Of a DNA stretch of 64,000 bases, positions 24,016 through 38,256 are shown one piece after another. Origin of the DNA: Oasisia sp. SBJ-2009 (taxonomy: Eukaryota > Annelida > Polychaeta > Sabellida > Siboglinidae). The stretch lies in NCBI GenBank assembly GCA_964017155.1, contig OZ024866.1:23588730-23652729 (forward strand). The letters are read 5' to 3'. The position numbers and the translations under genes are program-made. Position 1 is the stretch's first letter; every line of letters begins with the position of its first letter. The notes under the pieces are model-generated. The model was not told the origin of the DNA. It saw only the letters and a list, made by a program, of their open reading frames with translations, and did no database searches.

Positions 24016-25213
24016 TTTTATTAGGGTGGCATACACCGAGCCCACATGTGGGGTATTGAGTCGTCTCTAGACTCTGTTTTTGAGGCTGTTACTCATACAA
24101 AATTCCTATGTTGTATCTATTCCCAATCAGGTGGTTGTTCCTAATAGCTCACGTTCTGCTTCAGCACAGATTAAAACTACACTGCAACATCAGCTTTTTG
24201 CTTGATTTATATATGCAACACCATGCTTTTGATGTTACTATTCATGTTTTGACGGGTTTATTTGCCATGATGTTTTCCATTAATGCATGCTTTCCCATAA
24301 TGCATGTATGTTCTTTCTGTATAATGTTATGAGACACAATTGTATTGGTATACATTCATGCATCTGATATGCAAGGCTTTTAGTTAAGCTTATATGCTGA
24401 TCGTATATCAAAACAGTGTATGTCAATCACTGTATAATCAGAAAAGCACTCACCTAAGCAATCCAGTTTAAAATATATGGTCTTTTTGCTCCTTATTTAT
24501 TCATCAGATCTTCAGCCATCTAAAGATATTTCTATCTGTCCAAAATGGATGTTACCCTTCTACATCAAGCTACATCAGATAGCTGTATGGACTCATCATA
24601 ACCACACGTGATTGGCAGACACCGGGCCTGCATGTCGGGTTTGGAGTCGTCTCTAGACTCTTCTGTTTTTTTGGCCCTTTCACATGCAAAATTCCTATGT
24701 TGGGTCTATTCCCAACCAGGTGGATGTTCCTCAAAACTCACGTTTTGCTCCAGCACATATTAAAACTGCACTGCAACATAAACCAACTACACTCATTCAT
24801 TCTTGGACTTGCAACCCTTTCTGACCACTAGATGGTGTTTATGTTATGGTCGATAAGAAAGGTGATATAAATTGTGATTATCCATGTCACTCCATGTCAC
24901 TTTTATAGAATGTGTTGATTGTTTTATTTTATTAATGCATCCTTGTTTGTTGTGTTATGCTTTTTTCCATGTTCATTGTATTGTTTATATTGTTCATGCA
25001 TTTTGGTAGCAACTATGTTCGTTAAACATTCGGAAGTACCGTATTATTTTGATCACCCAGATCAGTTTGTAAGAACTCCGTCCGTCTCGGCTTAACTCTG
25101 CTGATAGATACAGTATCATATCAATGAGAGAGTGACGGACGTGTTGCTGAAGACTAATCATTGTAGCACTGTTGCACACAACTAACTCCATCAACGCATG
25201 TCTCATGTTGCAG
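24016..25213. other. Repeat pair and approach to LRR exon
   Basis: 24036-24200 and 24626-24790 are diverged direct copies of one element; its second half also matches 1440-1545. 24990-25213 aligns with 9405-9635 and so represents the normal upstream flank of a type A LRR exon, lacking the CGCGT tract. Confidence 0.6.
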
Positions 25214-25297
25214 TTTGCTCAACTGTAGAGTTGGAACTGATGGGATGATGGCACTAGCCACAGCACTCTCCCATTGTCCAAAAGTTGAAGAACTCCG
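25214..25297 (+). CDS. LRR exon, type A, intact (old lineage)
   Basis: Acceptor ttgcag, donor gtgagc. Reads LLNCRVGTDGMMALATAL and ends VEELR. It mixes features of lineages 9636 and 11839 and is the most diverged type A exon here, which fits an older pair not caught in the recent duplications. Confidence 0.85.
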
Positions 25298-25399
25298 GTG
25301 AGCTCACATTGTATAATTAGTATAATATCAATTAAATTCATTGATGTACCATTTGTTGAAATCGTAAATTTGTACATAGTTTGTTTTACCATTACCACT

Positions 25400-25470
25400 A
25401 TGATTGAAGCAGATGGGACGATGGCAATAGCCACAACACTTTCCCACTGCCCAACGGTTCAACAGCTGAA
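25400..25470 (+). pseudogene. Broken LRR exon, type A
   Basis: Reads EADGTMAIATTLSHCPTVQQL and then stops. The first third is missing and there is no GT at the expected donor. Confidence 0.7.
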
Positions 25471-25729
25471 TTAATCTGAAGTTATATATTTAATAATTGT
25501 ACACTGATCGATTGATTAAGGTACCATTTGTTGTTATGTTACGTGTGTTCAGATTAATTAGATTAACAGTACCATGATGTTTGCTGTGTAGATCCATTTT
25601 GATATTAGATATGTAAGTTATTGTTTTATAATGCCTTGATGGTATGTTATGAATTGCAATATTATTGTATGTAAAGTACTAATACTTGTTATTACTAGAA
25701 CCATGCATGACAACAGTCCAAATGTAGAG

Positions 25730-25806
25730 GTTGCAAGACAAAGGACGCACTGATCACCCGGCCACCACAGCTCTTGCACAAAGTTCTCGCACATTCGATT
25801 CTCTTT
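25730..25806 (+). pseudogene. Broken LRR exon, type B
   Basis: Reads LQDKGRTDHPATTALAQS and then loses the repeat pattern. Its acceptor context (aatgtagag) is the decayed equivalent of aatgcacag at 12150. It is shorter than 87 nt before any GT. Confidence 0.6.
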
Positions 25807-25859
25807 GTAATATTAATTCTTATTATTTTAGCATTAACGAAGTCACTTAACATTTTCAG

Positions 25860-25946
25860 GATGTCGAACAATTCACTCAGCAATCCCGAGGCAGGCAGAG
25901 CTCTCGCACACGCGGTCCAGCAAATGACATCTTTGCGGATCTTGAC
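25860..25946 (+). CDS. LRR exon, type B, intact (old lineage)
   Basis: Acceptor ttttcag, donor gtgagt. Reads MSNNSLSNPEAGRALAHAV and ends LRILD or LRILT depending on the next exon. Asn at the ladder position. It pairs with 25214 once the two broken exons between them are skipped. Confidence 0.85.
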
Positions 25947-27416
25947 GTGAGTACATCCTCAACAGTTCATTTTGACTGGTACACCTCAATTAATATAGTA
26001 TGTCCATCATGTTTAACAAAGAATGCGCGCGTGTGTGTGTGGGCGTATATCAAGGCTGTTTTTTTAATGTGATCCTTATGTTGAAAACGCAGGATGTGTT
26101 CGAAAATATGCGATGTTTATACCTTGCTAATGCCACCGTGCTTTCATTGTACGCCATGTTGTGAGTTTGGAATAGAATCGCCAAACTCTCCTATTACTGC
26201 TTGCGTAGAAGGCATCCCTGTATTTTCGAGAAATCAAAATAAATGCGAGCTCTATTCGACCAAATATCTCCTTATTTGGCGTTCGAAGTTGTGACACGTC
26301 AGCATCGAGGAGTTCCGATCTGCGCGTGACCTGCGATGACCTGGATAATTCCATGTCGTGCATTGCACCTAATTATATATTAGACTGTTTCCAATGTGTT
26401 GTCTTCACATAAGACGTGATTTAAATAACTCCAATTCAGGTAATTGTTCAGTTTGTTGTCACCTCTGTGGTGTCTGTGAGCATTAACTCACTTTCGGACT
26501 TGATTGCAATTAGTTAACCAGCATTGCCATTCTGAGGTGACACAGAAAAGCATGCGAAACAATAGCCAGCCAGAAAAAAATCAAATATCCACACCCAGTT
26601 GGGTAAATTATGTAGAATTGTTTTGTTTTGGGGTTCATTGAAAACAGTGAAATATTTTGTTCTGTCTGCCGCCATTTTGTAAATAATATATTTTGACTGC
26701 TTTTTGTTATACTACTGCTTGATATCTGCCTTATCAGGGAAGGAAAACCAAGATATCTAGTCCGCAATCCGCGTCCACCAGGTGTCCCGTCATTATAACG
26801 ACACGCATAGCAGCTAGTTAAAGGTTCTCTCCTATTTGCTCTGCTTGTACCACCCTGTTTCCCTAATCCGCAGAGCACTGATGTCACCGCTCTTCAACTA
26901 ACAACAACTTCCCAGGTCACCGAACAGTGACACGTATGCCTAGATATTCTGAGCATTCCATTTTGAGGAGAAAATAGACTAAAAATCCCTGATGAGCTGT
27001 TCTATTGCTACCTGCATTCACACACTTTAGCTATGACAGTCAAAAATTCAGAAATAGTATTGCTTTAAAATATATATCTTTAAATTAAATAATATATATA
27101 TATATAATAAGTAAATATAAATTAATATTGATTTAAAACACATTCTTGTCTAATTACTTTGTTAATCCTAATACAATCATAAAATAGTATAAACATTAAC
27201 GATATAATTAGCATTCATTGGTAATCTTAAAAACTTGATAATTATATAGGATCGGATTTAGGTTTTATTGATGAATTGTGTTCACTGTTGAAATGGGGAT
27301 AACGCTCCTCTCAGCTTTCTTAGCCATAAAGGCCCTGAGTCTCCTGCGTGATGATAGCATATTATAATATTGAGACAGGATGTGACACAAGTCACGCACC
27401 ATTTATATAACCTATA
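25947..27416. other. Region with no recognised gene
   Basis: 26000-26950 is not visibly repeated elsewhere in the window. It has overlapping short frames (26094 plus, 26127 minus, 26510 minus of 125 codons), none with a motif I recognise. 26987-27416 is a diverged copy of 14510-14935. Confidence 0.45.
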
Positions 27417-27497
27417 ATCCAATGCACTGGATGATCTAGAGGTCGCCAACGCTCTAGCACAATCGATCGAGCATATGACGCATTTACAGAACTTGGA
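27417..27497 (+). pseudogene. LRR exon, type B, cut by duplication junction
   Basis: Identical to 10033-10113, but the first six exon bases and the acceptor are missing. The preceding bases (ataacctata) offer no AG acceptor. The donor survives. It cannot be spliced as an internal exon. Confidence 0.85.
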
Positions 27498-29222
27498 GTG
27501 AGTACATCACCAACATAGTTCATATTGATTGGTATACTGCAATTAATATTGTGTGGTTACTAATTTTAATTGTGCTTATGTGAAGGACGTTTTCATGTTG
27601 GTAGATTTATGATTTTTACCACACAAATAATACTATTTTAATTATGTGTAGAGTAACACAGAAAAGACACACAATACCAGAGGAGATAACAAATTAAATA
27701 ATGTATTGTTCATTTGTGCACTCAATGAAACTAACTGATATCACTCTCCATGCACCATGCCGCTTTCTGATAGCTCCCATATATCAGACACCAGTTAGGG
27801 TCTATCATTCATATTTTGCATGGATCTTTCTTGGGGTATTGTCAATTAATAAAATTAATAAATATTGGATTGACTCATTTTAGAAGGCTCCCCTTCTAGA
27901 GTCCAAGGATCCCAGAAGTAGTACAATTTCAAAGTTTGCGTATTTGTTTTGAAAACATGTAATGTAACTATTTCCTAATTTTGGGTCATTTTAAAGCCAC
28001 CTACGGTAGTGTTGCTTTTCCTCTATTTTTGCATCTCATGGTGTTTTCATTCTCAAAAAAGAAATTTGAACTTGAATTATATGTTGTAATGGCATATCAG
28101 GGCCTCCAGAAAAAAGGAAATTATAAATAGTTTGCCAGCTTATGCCGCCTGGACTTGTAGCTGCTCTAAGCACACAACAACCTGCTGTTATTTGTGTACA
28201 TGTATTCGGCGACTAGCAACAAGCCCTCACCACAACACCAGTGAAGCAGGACGACAACTGCCTCCTATTGGTGCATGGGGCACCTTGACTAACCCGTTGT
28301 GTAATCGCTTTCAGGGAAGCAGTGGCATGGACTGTGTCAGTAGGTTAAACAGGATTGCATGTTTTAAGCTACACGTGTTTATCTTAAAAACTGCTGATTT
28401 ATTTGTAATTGCAAGTTGTATTTATTTTTATGTTGGCTTTATTATCTTTAAAATGGTGTTCCTGTGTTGTTTTCTCATTCAAAATGTATTGTCACTTGTA
28501 AGTGACAAACAGTAAATTAATATTATAGACAACCATCAAGTGAACATTCTTTCACTCGAGTGTTGATACTGTCTGCTGCATCCACACAATTTGGCTGTGT
28601 CTGGTAATCTCGTATGAATAAACAGTTATTGTCAAATACGTGATTACAGTGAAGAGCTGAGGCGCCGACTATGATACACCAAAACACACTCATAATTACC
28701 AACTCGTTACATAGTAGAGCTTCGTGACCCATTTTTTTTGTCATTTGGGCAAAAGACCGAAAGGACTTATAGTATAACTTTTTGTCTGCTGTGCGGCTTT
28801 AACTTCCATATGTCAGGTACTGTTGAGAATTTATGTTTTTAATTTGGCATAGGCGTTTCTTAGGACACTGCTACCATGTTCGATAAATGTTTTTTATCAG
28901 TTTGGATCGTTCCGAAGTCCCCAAAACTAGTAAAACTAAACGGTTTTCCATTTACCTAAGAACAAATAGGTATCTGTTCTCTAATTTTGCATAGACCTAT
29001 ATGAGGGTACACAGGTAGTATGCAAGAAGTTTGTGAATGATTGAATGTTTCTAAGTGCACCTTTCTAAGTGTTCCTCCGGTCGAGGAATGTGTGTGAGTG
29101 ACGTATGCGCGCGTGTATGCATGTTTCGTTCTGCTGCTATAGCAGCTGTGTGATGCTGTCTATTGGGTAACCAGAACGGATCTTCCATGAAGATGAATGT
29201 TATTGTATGTCTTGTATTGTAG

Positions 29223-29306
29223 CTTAGAATCATGTGCTGTTGGATCTGATGGGATGGTGTCACTGGCCACAGCACTTTCTCATTGCCCAAAGGTTGAAGT
29301 ACTGTG
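29223..29306 (+). CDS. LRR exon, type A, intact
   Basis: Identical to 11839-11922 with the same splice sites. Confidence 0.85.
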
Positions 29307-29542
29307 GTGAGCAAAATGTGTATTATATAATGTAATTGTTTACATATCAATGTACCACTATGTATAGTTTATTATAACAATAATGATCATTCTTCAATAT
29401 TTATTTTTGCAATGTGGTATTTCAGATATTGTTTACTTTTACATTTATAGTGTGGAGCAAATTAGATTTATGTTTTCTGTCACGTATTAAGCCTTGCAAT
29501 TCCGTTGATTTGCTATTAATAATAAATAATCCAAATGCACAG

Positions 29543-29629
29543 GTTGAAAGACACTTCACTAAGAAACCCGGAAGCAGCAAGAGCCCTCGCAATCGCCATT
29601 CAGCAGATGACGTGTTTGAAGAAATTGAT
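29543..29629 (+). CDS. LRR exon, type B, intact
   Basis: Identical to 12159-12245 with the same splice sites. Confidence 0.85.
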
Positions 29630-31631
29630 GTGAGTACATCATTAACATACTTGACTGGTAATACTCAACTAATATTGTGTGAGCACCTTCTAATATTGAG
29701 AATGGGTGTATGAGTGACATTTAATTAAGTCAGTAGGACATCGTTTTAATACATTTGTAGACTATTGTAAAATAAACAATATTAAACGCAACATTTTGGA
29801 TGGCTTACATTTTGTTAATATTTATAGTGTGATTTTTATGCATATGTGTCGAGTGTTTAATTAACAGAGATTGACTTGATTTGTCCATTACCCAAACTAA
29901 CTGTCCGATAACTGGCACATTTAACCCTGCAATATTAACCTGCCATTAACTATTTCTTCTGGTTCGATGTGTTAATTTACACTGACATTCACTCTCTGCC
30001 TACTTTTTCTTCCACTGGGCTCACTGTATAATTGTCCACTGACAGACCTGTCAGGGGCTGTGTCAATAACCCAGTAGACCCCTGTTAAACTAGACAGATG
30101 CCTGTTTGTATGTTTCAGGTCTAGTCGGTATATGTGCTTGCGTTTCAAAATACCATATTTGGTCTATTAAACATACATGCCCAAATAACTGTACACCCTC
30201 TTTTTAGAAGCGTCTGCCCCACTGGCAGCGTTCTCTAAATCCCAACATTATAATTTGGTTGCATAATTATCAGTTAGTTTCCACCGTGTCACACCAGATT
30301 CAAAGTTCAGTGGAGGTCAAGAGTTTCACCTAAGTTAGATAGCAGTTACCGCATCCAGACGTCCCACTTTTTGACGTGTCTTCGCGGTGACCCAAAACGG
30401 TTAACTGGATAGATGGTTCCATGACACTGTAGGTGTTTACAGCAATTACTAGTCGCGTTGTTCCTACTGTTGGAGACTTGGCACCAAACGTCTTTCGCCA
30501 TTGCATGTTTCTGTTTCGGCTTTGCAGCATGACACGACCCAGCACCTTACTGCAGATCGCAATTATTTATGTCAGTTTTTTTGCTCAGGCGCCGGTCACC
30601 GTGCTAAAGCGACAAGTGGCTATATATTGTTGAAAAAACAAAATTAAAGATGTAATGCCCAATAAATATGTATTTGACTGGGCGTTTCTCAGGACACCTC
30701 CAGGCCTCCAGCTAAAGAAAATGTTCTTATTTACTTTGTCCTGCCTAGAAACACTTATATATTCACAGATTCGTATATTCCACGAGTTGTGTATTCGCCC
30801 ACCCTGTCTCTGTCTGACTTGTGACTAAACTATTATTAGTGACTATCTTATGCTTATATCACAATATTTTATCCATGTTACACTGAAAAATTGCCAGCAG
30901 TTTAACCTTTTAGACTAACAATGTAGAGTGAAGAGAGTAACATGAACTTTAATAGGGTAGATTAGTTGAAAGGTACGTTTTTTTATTCATGTACATGCCA
31001 AATAAGATGATAATTACTAATAGTTATAGCAGTGTTGATAATATGTGGATAACATTTACAAATAATTTTGTTTTGTGAAGTTACATGTTCAATGTATCTG
31101 TGACACTTGACAGCATTTTTTATTTCTATCAATAGAACCTGTGTCCAGAGATACCTAGAGTAGTGTAAAGGCATATTGGCATATTGAACTTAACTGGGTA
31201 ATCATAATAAACTTTTCGCTTAATATAGCTTCAAAATAAAGTTTGTGTTTGAACAAATCGTTCTGGAGAACATTGCCCCCCAGACTGCAAATTTATTGAT
31301 GTTGCGCCTATTTTATTTCAAAAAGTAGCACTATGTTTTCTAAATTTATATTCATGTAATGCCACAATAATTCACCAAAGAAATAATCCTTTATAGTTCA
31401 AAGGAATTCAGGGACTCTTGGCGCGGATTTAGTTCTTGGGTAGTTCCACAAGTTCCCTCTGTTTATCTCCCCCATTCCTGATCAATTTACCACTGTATTA
31501 TATACACTGTCAATACGTTGGAACGACTGTGCCCATTAGTCATATACTTACCCACCATCAGCTCTGTAGCCATGACTTCTCGAGAAAGTTCAACAAGACC
31601 AGTGCAAAGTAATCCTCATTATCCCATGCTG

Positions 31632-31634
<3 letters not shown>

Positions 31635-31679
<45 letters not shown>
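31635..31679. repeat. CTG/CAG tract, 15 units
   Basis: Counterpart of 14251 in duplication B copy 2, shorter by exactly ten units although the flanks are almost identical. Confidence 0.99.
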
Positions 31680-31681
<2 letters not shown>

Positions 31682-32683
31682 TCTTGCGCCTCCACACCTC
31701 AGCACTCTGGTAGTCTGTGAGACCAAGTGGAGGATCTTCTGTGCTTGGCATAGCACAAAAATTAAGCCACTTTCTGCTACTGAGAGTGTAGTCTTAAATA
31801 CATCAACTGTTTTCTCATATCTGGGCTTGCTGAGTGGAATGGAAGTTGATACCTCCTTCTTGACTAAAAATCCCTGATGAGCTGTTCTATTGCTACCTGC
31901 ATTCACACACTTTAGCTATGACAGTCAAAAAAGTTAAAATATATATATCTTTAAATTAAATAATATATATAATAAGTAAATATAAATTAATATTGATTAT
32001 TGAAAAACACATTCATGTTTACCAACTCGTTATATGGTAGGGCTTCGTGGCCCATTTTTAGTCATTTGGGCAGAAGATCGAAAGGACTTGTGGTATCACT
32101 TTTTGTCTGCTGTGCGCCTTTAACTTCCATATGTCAGGTACTGTTGAGAATTTATGTTTTTAATTTGGCATAGCCGTTTCTTAGGACACTGCTACTATGT
32201 TCGAGAAATGTTTTTTGTCTCTTTGGATCGTTCCGAAGTCCCCAAAACTAGTAAATCAAAACAGTTTTCCATTTACTTAAGAACAAATAGGTAACTGTTT
32301 CTCTAATTTTGCATAGGCCTATATGAGGGTACACAGGTAGTATGCAAGAAGTTTGTGATTGATTGAATGTTTCTAAGTGCACCTCGGGTGTTGTTGCCCT
32401 ACCTTTCCATTTTTTCCATTGTTGGTTGAAAGGGACAACCAGCGCCAACGTACGGTGAAAGAAGCTAGCCACGTGTCAACTCCGTGGCTTTATCAATACC
32501 GAATCATTAACTGGTCAACAGCGCAATTCTGACCTTGGTTCCTCCGGTCGAGGAATGTGTGTGAGGGACGTATGTGCGCGTGTGTGCGTGTTTCGTTCTA
32601 CTGCTATGGCTGCTGTGAAATGCTGTCTTTTTGGTGATCAGAAAGGATCTTCCATGGAGATAAATGTATCCTTTGTATTGTAG

Positions 32684-32767
32684 TTTAGAATCATGTGCCG
32701 TTGGATCTGATGGGATGGTGTCACTGGCCACAGCACTTTCTCATTGCCCAAAGGTTGAAGTACTGTG
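32684..32767 (+). CDS. LRR exon, type A, intact
   Basis: Acceptor attgtag, donor gtgagc. Same protein as 11839, with a first-base C to T change and a silent GCT to GCC change. The 5' intron carries a segment around 32380-32540 that is absent from 11.7 kb but present at 44.05 kb. Confidence 0.85.
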
Positions 32768-33003
32768 GTGAGCAAAACGTGAATTACATAATATAATTGT
32801 ATACATATCAATGTACCATCATGTATAGTTTATTATAACAATAGAGATCATTTTTAAATATTTATTTTTGCAATGACGTATTTCATATATTGTTTTTTAT
32901 TACATTTATAGAGTGGAGCAAATTACATTTATGTTGTGTGTCACGTATTAAGCCTTGTAATTCCGTTGATTTGCTATTAATAATAAATAATCCAAATGCA
33001 CAG

Positions 33004-33090
33004 GTTGAAAGACACCTCACTAAGAAACCCGGAAGCAGCAAGAGCACTCGCAATCGCCATTCAGCAGATGACGTGTTTGAAGAAATTGAT
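33004..33090 (+). CDS. LRR exon, type B, intact
   Basis: Acceptor gcacag, donor gtgagt. Same residues as 12159; base changes include CTT to CCT-side differences at the start and CCC to CAC-type codon changes near ARAL that keep the residues. Confidence 0.83.
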
Positions 33091-34520
33091 GTGAGTACAT
33101 CATTAACATATTTGACTGGTAATACTCAACTAATATTGTGTGAGCACCTTCTAATATTGAGAATGGGTGTATGAGTGACATTTAATTAAGTCAGTAGGAC
33201 ATCGTTTTAATATATTTGTTGACTATTGTAAAAAAATATTAAACGCAACATTTTGGAAGGCATACATTTTGATAATATTTATAGTGTGATTTTTTATGCA
33301 TATGTGTCGTGTGTTTAATTAACAGAGACTGATTTGATTTGTCCATTACCAAAAACTAACTGTCCGATAACTGGCACATTCAACCCTACAATATTAAACT
33401 GCCATTAACTAGTTGTCCTGGTTCGTTGTGTTAGCTTACACTGACATTCTTTCTCTGCCTACGTTTTCTTCCACTGGGCTCACTGTCTAATTGTCCACTG
33501 ACAGACCTGTCGGGGCTGTGTCAATAACCCAGTAGATTCCTGTTAAACTAGACACTTGCCTGTTTGTATGTTTAAGGTCTAGTCGATTTATGTGCTTGCG
33601 TTTAAAAATACCATATTTGGTCTATTAAACGTACATGCCCAAATAACTGTACACCCTCTTTTTAGCAGCGTCTGCCACCCTGGCAGCGTTCTCTAAATCC
33701 CAACATTATCATTTGGTTGCATAATTATCGGTTAATTTCCACCGTGTCACACCAGATTCAAAGTTCAGTGGAGGTCAAGAGTTTCACCTAAGTTAGGTAG
33801 CAGTTCCCGCGGCCTAAGACAGCGATATGATTTGAAGATGCATCCAGACGCACTACTTTTTGGCGTGCCTTCGCGGTGATCCAAAACGGTTCACTGGGGC
33901 GATGGTTCCATGCCACTATACGTGTTTACCACACTTAGTAGTTGCGTTGTTCCTACGGTTGGTGACTTGGCATGAAACGTCTTTCACCATTGCATGTTTC
34001 TGTTTCGGCCTTGCAGCATGACACGACCCAGCACCTTACTGCTTGTCGCAATTATTTATGTAAGTGTTGTGCTGAGGAGCCGGTCACTCTTTCTAAGCGA
34101 CCAAGTAATCAACATTGACATGCTGCACAATAAATTTTGTATTTGAACAAATCGTTCTGGAGACCATTGCCACCCATACTGCAATTGTATTGATGTTGCG
34201 CTTATTTTATTTCAAAAAGTAGTACTATGTTGTCTCAATTTATATTCATGTAATGCCACTATTATTCACCAAAGGAATAATCCTTTATAATTCAAAGGAA
34301 TTCAGGGACTCTTGGCGCGGATTTAGTTCTTGGGTAGTACCACAAGTTCCCTCTGTTTGTCTCCCCCATTCCTGATCCACCTACCACTGGATTATATACA
34401 CTGTCAATAAGCTGAAACGACTGTGCCCATTAGCCATATACTTACCCACCATCAGCTCTGTAGCCTCGACTTCTCGAGAAAGTTCAACAAGACCAGTGCA
34501 AAGTAATCCTCATTACCCCA

Positions 34521-34522
<2 letters not shown>

Positions 34523-34588
<66 letters not shown>
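34523..34588. repeat. CTG/CAG tract, 22 units with one TTG interruption
   Basis: The fifth unit is TTG; all others are CTG. Same position in a paralogous module as 14251. Confidence 0.98.
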
Positions 34589-34590
<2 letters not shown>

Positions 34591-34881
34591 TCTTGCGCCT
34601 CCACATCTCAGCACTCTGGTAGTCTGTGAGACCACGTGGAGGATCTTCTGTGCTTGGTTTAGCACACAGCAGATTAAACCACTTTCAGCTACTGCGATTC
34701 TCGTCTTGAATACATCAATTGCATTCTGATCTCTGGGCTGGCTGAGTGGAACAGAAGTTGATATATCCATCTTGACTAAAAATCCCTGATGACATGTTCT
34801 ATTGCTGCCTGCATTCACACACTTTAGCTGTGACAGTTATCAATGAATAAATAATTAGTATTGCTTTAAAATATATATCTT

Positions 34882-35023
<142 letters not shown>

Positions 35024-37951
35024 ATGAATAAATATAAAATAAATATTGACCTAAACAAAGTATTGTATAGTTATTTTGTTAAGCCTAATAAAATCATCAA
35101 AGGGAATAAACGATAACAATATGACTAGGACTTATTGTAATTTTTAAAAAGTTGAGAATTATAGATAATTTGATTTAGGTTGTACTGATGAATTTTTTGT
35201 GATGCGGATAAAACTGTTCAATGTTTTCCTTTCTTTACCCTAATGACCCTGGGTCTCCTTCCTGATGGTAGCATATTAATATATTGAGACAGGATGTGAC
35301 ACAAATCTTGCACCATTTCTAAAATAATTCTCCTTTTGTAACTCATTCTGCTGATTTAGTCCAGTATATCTCAATCTCACAACTTGACTGCCTTTGTGAA
35401 CAATACTGTTAATAATTATTTCATTCAAACATTGAATTAGTAATGCTTAATTAATGTAATATTGAATCACTATAGTTTGGTTGTACAAATGAGATTACCA
35501 CCATTTATATTGTTTGTATACATTCATCACCAACATTTATTATTGTAAAAAATGTGAATATGCTGCGTATAACAATACGTTAATAAAGTGATTGTGGTTT
35601 ATTGGCACTGCTTAATGAATGCACACCGATATGTCGCCACTAAACTTGGTACATTGACATCATTTTGGGAAAGAAATAAAATACGGTGATTAAATAGGTG
35701 TACACTTGTTACAAGAACACATATTTTAAAACGCACTTGTGAAATATTTACTGGTGTACTGTATGTTAGTTGTTGGAAGACGACATAATGAGAGCAGGGA
35801 GAAGAATGCTAGACACAATAGCATATTCTAGACATTTGTCATAACTGGTCAGTTGCTACATATTCCATACAAGACAATGATAATGGTTATGGGGTTTGGT
35901 GGAGAAATCTGTGCTCATTAAACCTACGTTGGCTAGCAGTTACCGCTGCCTCGGCCAGCGGTAATGTTTTGAACCTACTTCCAGAAGTACCACTGTTGGT
36001 GTGTCTTCAGGATGATCCAAAACGGTTCACTGGACTGACGATTCCATAACATTGTGCGTGTTTGCCACACTTACTAGTCACGCTGTTCCTACCGTTGGTG
36101 ACTTGGCACCAAGCGCCTTTCACAATTGCACGCTGCTGTGGCGGCCTAGCAGCATGACACGAACACTGCATCATACTCGTCATCATGGTCTTCTTCTCAG
36201 TTTTATGATCAGACGCCGGTCACACTGTCTGAACGACAAGTGGCAATACATGTGACAAACTATGTTCAAAAAACAATATTGACTGTGTCTTGGTTGGTAG
36301 CTCTTCACGGACCCGGTTACACAGTCAGCTGCCATACTGCCACAGGAACAATGTCCAGTGAAGAGAGTAACCTGAATTTTAATAGAAATTAAAATTGAAA
36401 GGTACCTTTTTTGTAAAATACATGCCAATTAAGATGACAACTACTAAGAGTAATACATATGTTGATAATATGTGGATAACATTTACAAATCAATTTGTTT
36501 TGTGAAGTTGCATAAGTTGTTAGAGCAGCCTTTTGCTCACATATGGATGCATCAATTACTTACTAGTCACGTGTGCAGATATGGCTGTACAATGTACCTT
36601 TGCTTGCCTCATTCACTACACTTATTTGTTTACAATATTTTACAATTATGACTTGTTATCAACTAAATCAGAAATATGTTATCAATGTGTGACTATGGCA
36701 GTCATATAGCAACACGACAACACAAACTGCTGATGGATGTCATGTTGATTGACGTGAGGCACCACCTAGTGAATGGACACAGAAGTGTCTCCACCTAGCC
36801 TGATATATTGACTGACATCATTTCGGGAACCAAACAAAATACAATGATTAAGCAGGTGTAGGGGAGAGTGGGGCATATCCGGCATGTCAGGTATAACGAG
36901 GATTGCACGGTTAACCTTATGTCGTGTGATATGTGGCGAATAGTTATGTTGTGTAGGTCATGGCTTTTATATGAGACACCACTACGTCATCTTGTGAGAA
37001 CATGGCAATTTAACTCACGATGCATTCCCATTGTGGAATTTATTTCGTTTTAGCATTAACGATCTTACTTTTTGCATGAATTACCTCAACTAACGCAAAT
37101 TTTCAGCGTGAGCATGGGTCATTTCTGAAGAACATGGTTTGCTATAATGGGCAACCTGTGATGCACTATTTTAAACAGTTACGTGACCGCGGTCGACGAT
37201 AATATGGTTTTGGACTCACAAGTGGCCTCCGGGCATAATCGGATGTCGGATTATTTCCTTACACGACTATGCCGCAGAATTATCATAGTATTAAATATTT
37301 GCATCATATGGCTGATTAACACAAAACTAGAGTGGACCTCAAGGCTGAAAGCAAGGGTATGTAAGAAACAGGTGTTTGCCAAAAGTAGAAAGTGATGTAA
37401 GTAAGATATGATAGTAAGATATGATAACTTGATAACACATAGTAAGATAAGTTAATATAAATATATATTAAAATATCACTTAATAATTATAATTCATAAG
37501 CCACCAATCGAATCTATAGAAACGTTACCTGGTTTTTAATGGCATTGTTTTATTTCAATAGACAGGTTGTTCCAATGGCATATGCGTGTATAAAAGAAGG
37601 ACGTTTGCCAAGAACACTTCACTCTTGTAATAACACATGCCAAGTTGCTCGCTTTTGAGGGGTAACTGTGGTGAACCAATTCGATATATGTTCTTAAATA
37701 CCCTGGTATAATTACATTTATGGTATTGAACGTGTTGACCCATTTGTTTTTGTTCTACTCTATAATCAACAGGGACTAAGCCAACGGTCTTAAATTCATT
37801 AGGACGGTGGAGCATTAAAAAAACGGACTAGGTTGTTCTGGCTACACTGCATTCTGCAGATCGTACCTATCATAGTAGCCAAGTTAGAGTTTGAGAAATG
37901 TGTACGTTTTATATAATTTGATGATTGTTATTCATTAATGGTCTAATGCAT

Positions 37952-38016
37952 TGCGTTGCGTCGCGTCGCGTCGCGTCGCGTCGCGTCGCGTCGCGTCGCG
38001 TCGCGTCGCGTCGCGT
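37952..38016. repeat. CGCGT microsatellite, 13 units
   Basis: Two TGCGT plus eleven CGCGT units at the position equivalent to 9251. Shortest of the three GC-rich alleles. Confidence 0.98.
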
Positions 38017-38256
38017 TGTATTGTGTATATTGTTCATGTGTTTTGGTAGCACCTAAGATTATTAGGCACTCGGAACTACCTAATGATTGTGACCACATCC
38101 ACCAGTTTTAAAAAATGCCATCCATCTCGCTGTCTCTCTGTTGCTAGATACAGTGTCATATATCAGTGAGTGTGTGATGGAGGTTTCGCGTAAGGCTAAT
38201 CATTGTAGTACTTTTTCCACACGACAAACTCCATCAGTGCATGTTTTATGTTGCAG

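Larger units (their letters stand above)
27417..31999. repeat. Segmental duplication B, copy 2
   Basis: Copy of 10033-14645. Its left edge lies six bases inside a type B LRR exon. The sequence before it (26987-27416) resembles 14510-14935, as expected if a tandem duplication joined about 14.93 kb to 10.03 kb. The right edge runs into sequence shared with 43679. Confidence 0.92.

Noticed and set aside
26510..26887. 125-codon minus-strand ORF in unique sequence
   Set aside because: No motif recognised and no second copy for comparison; left unassigned.
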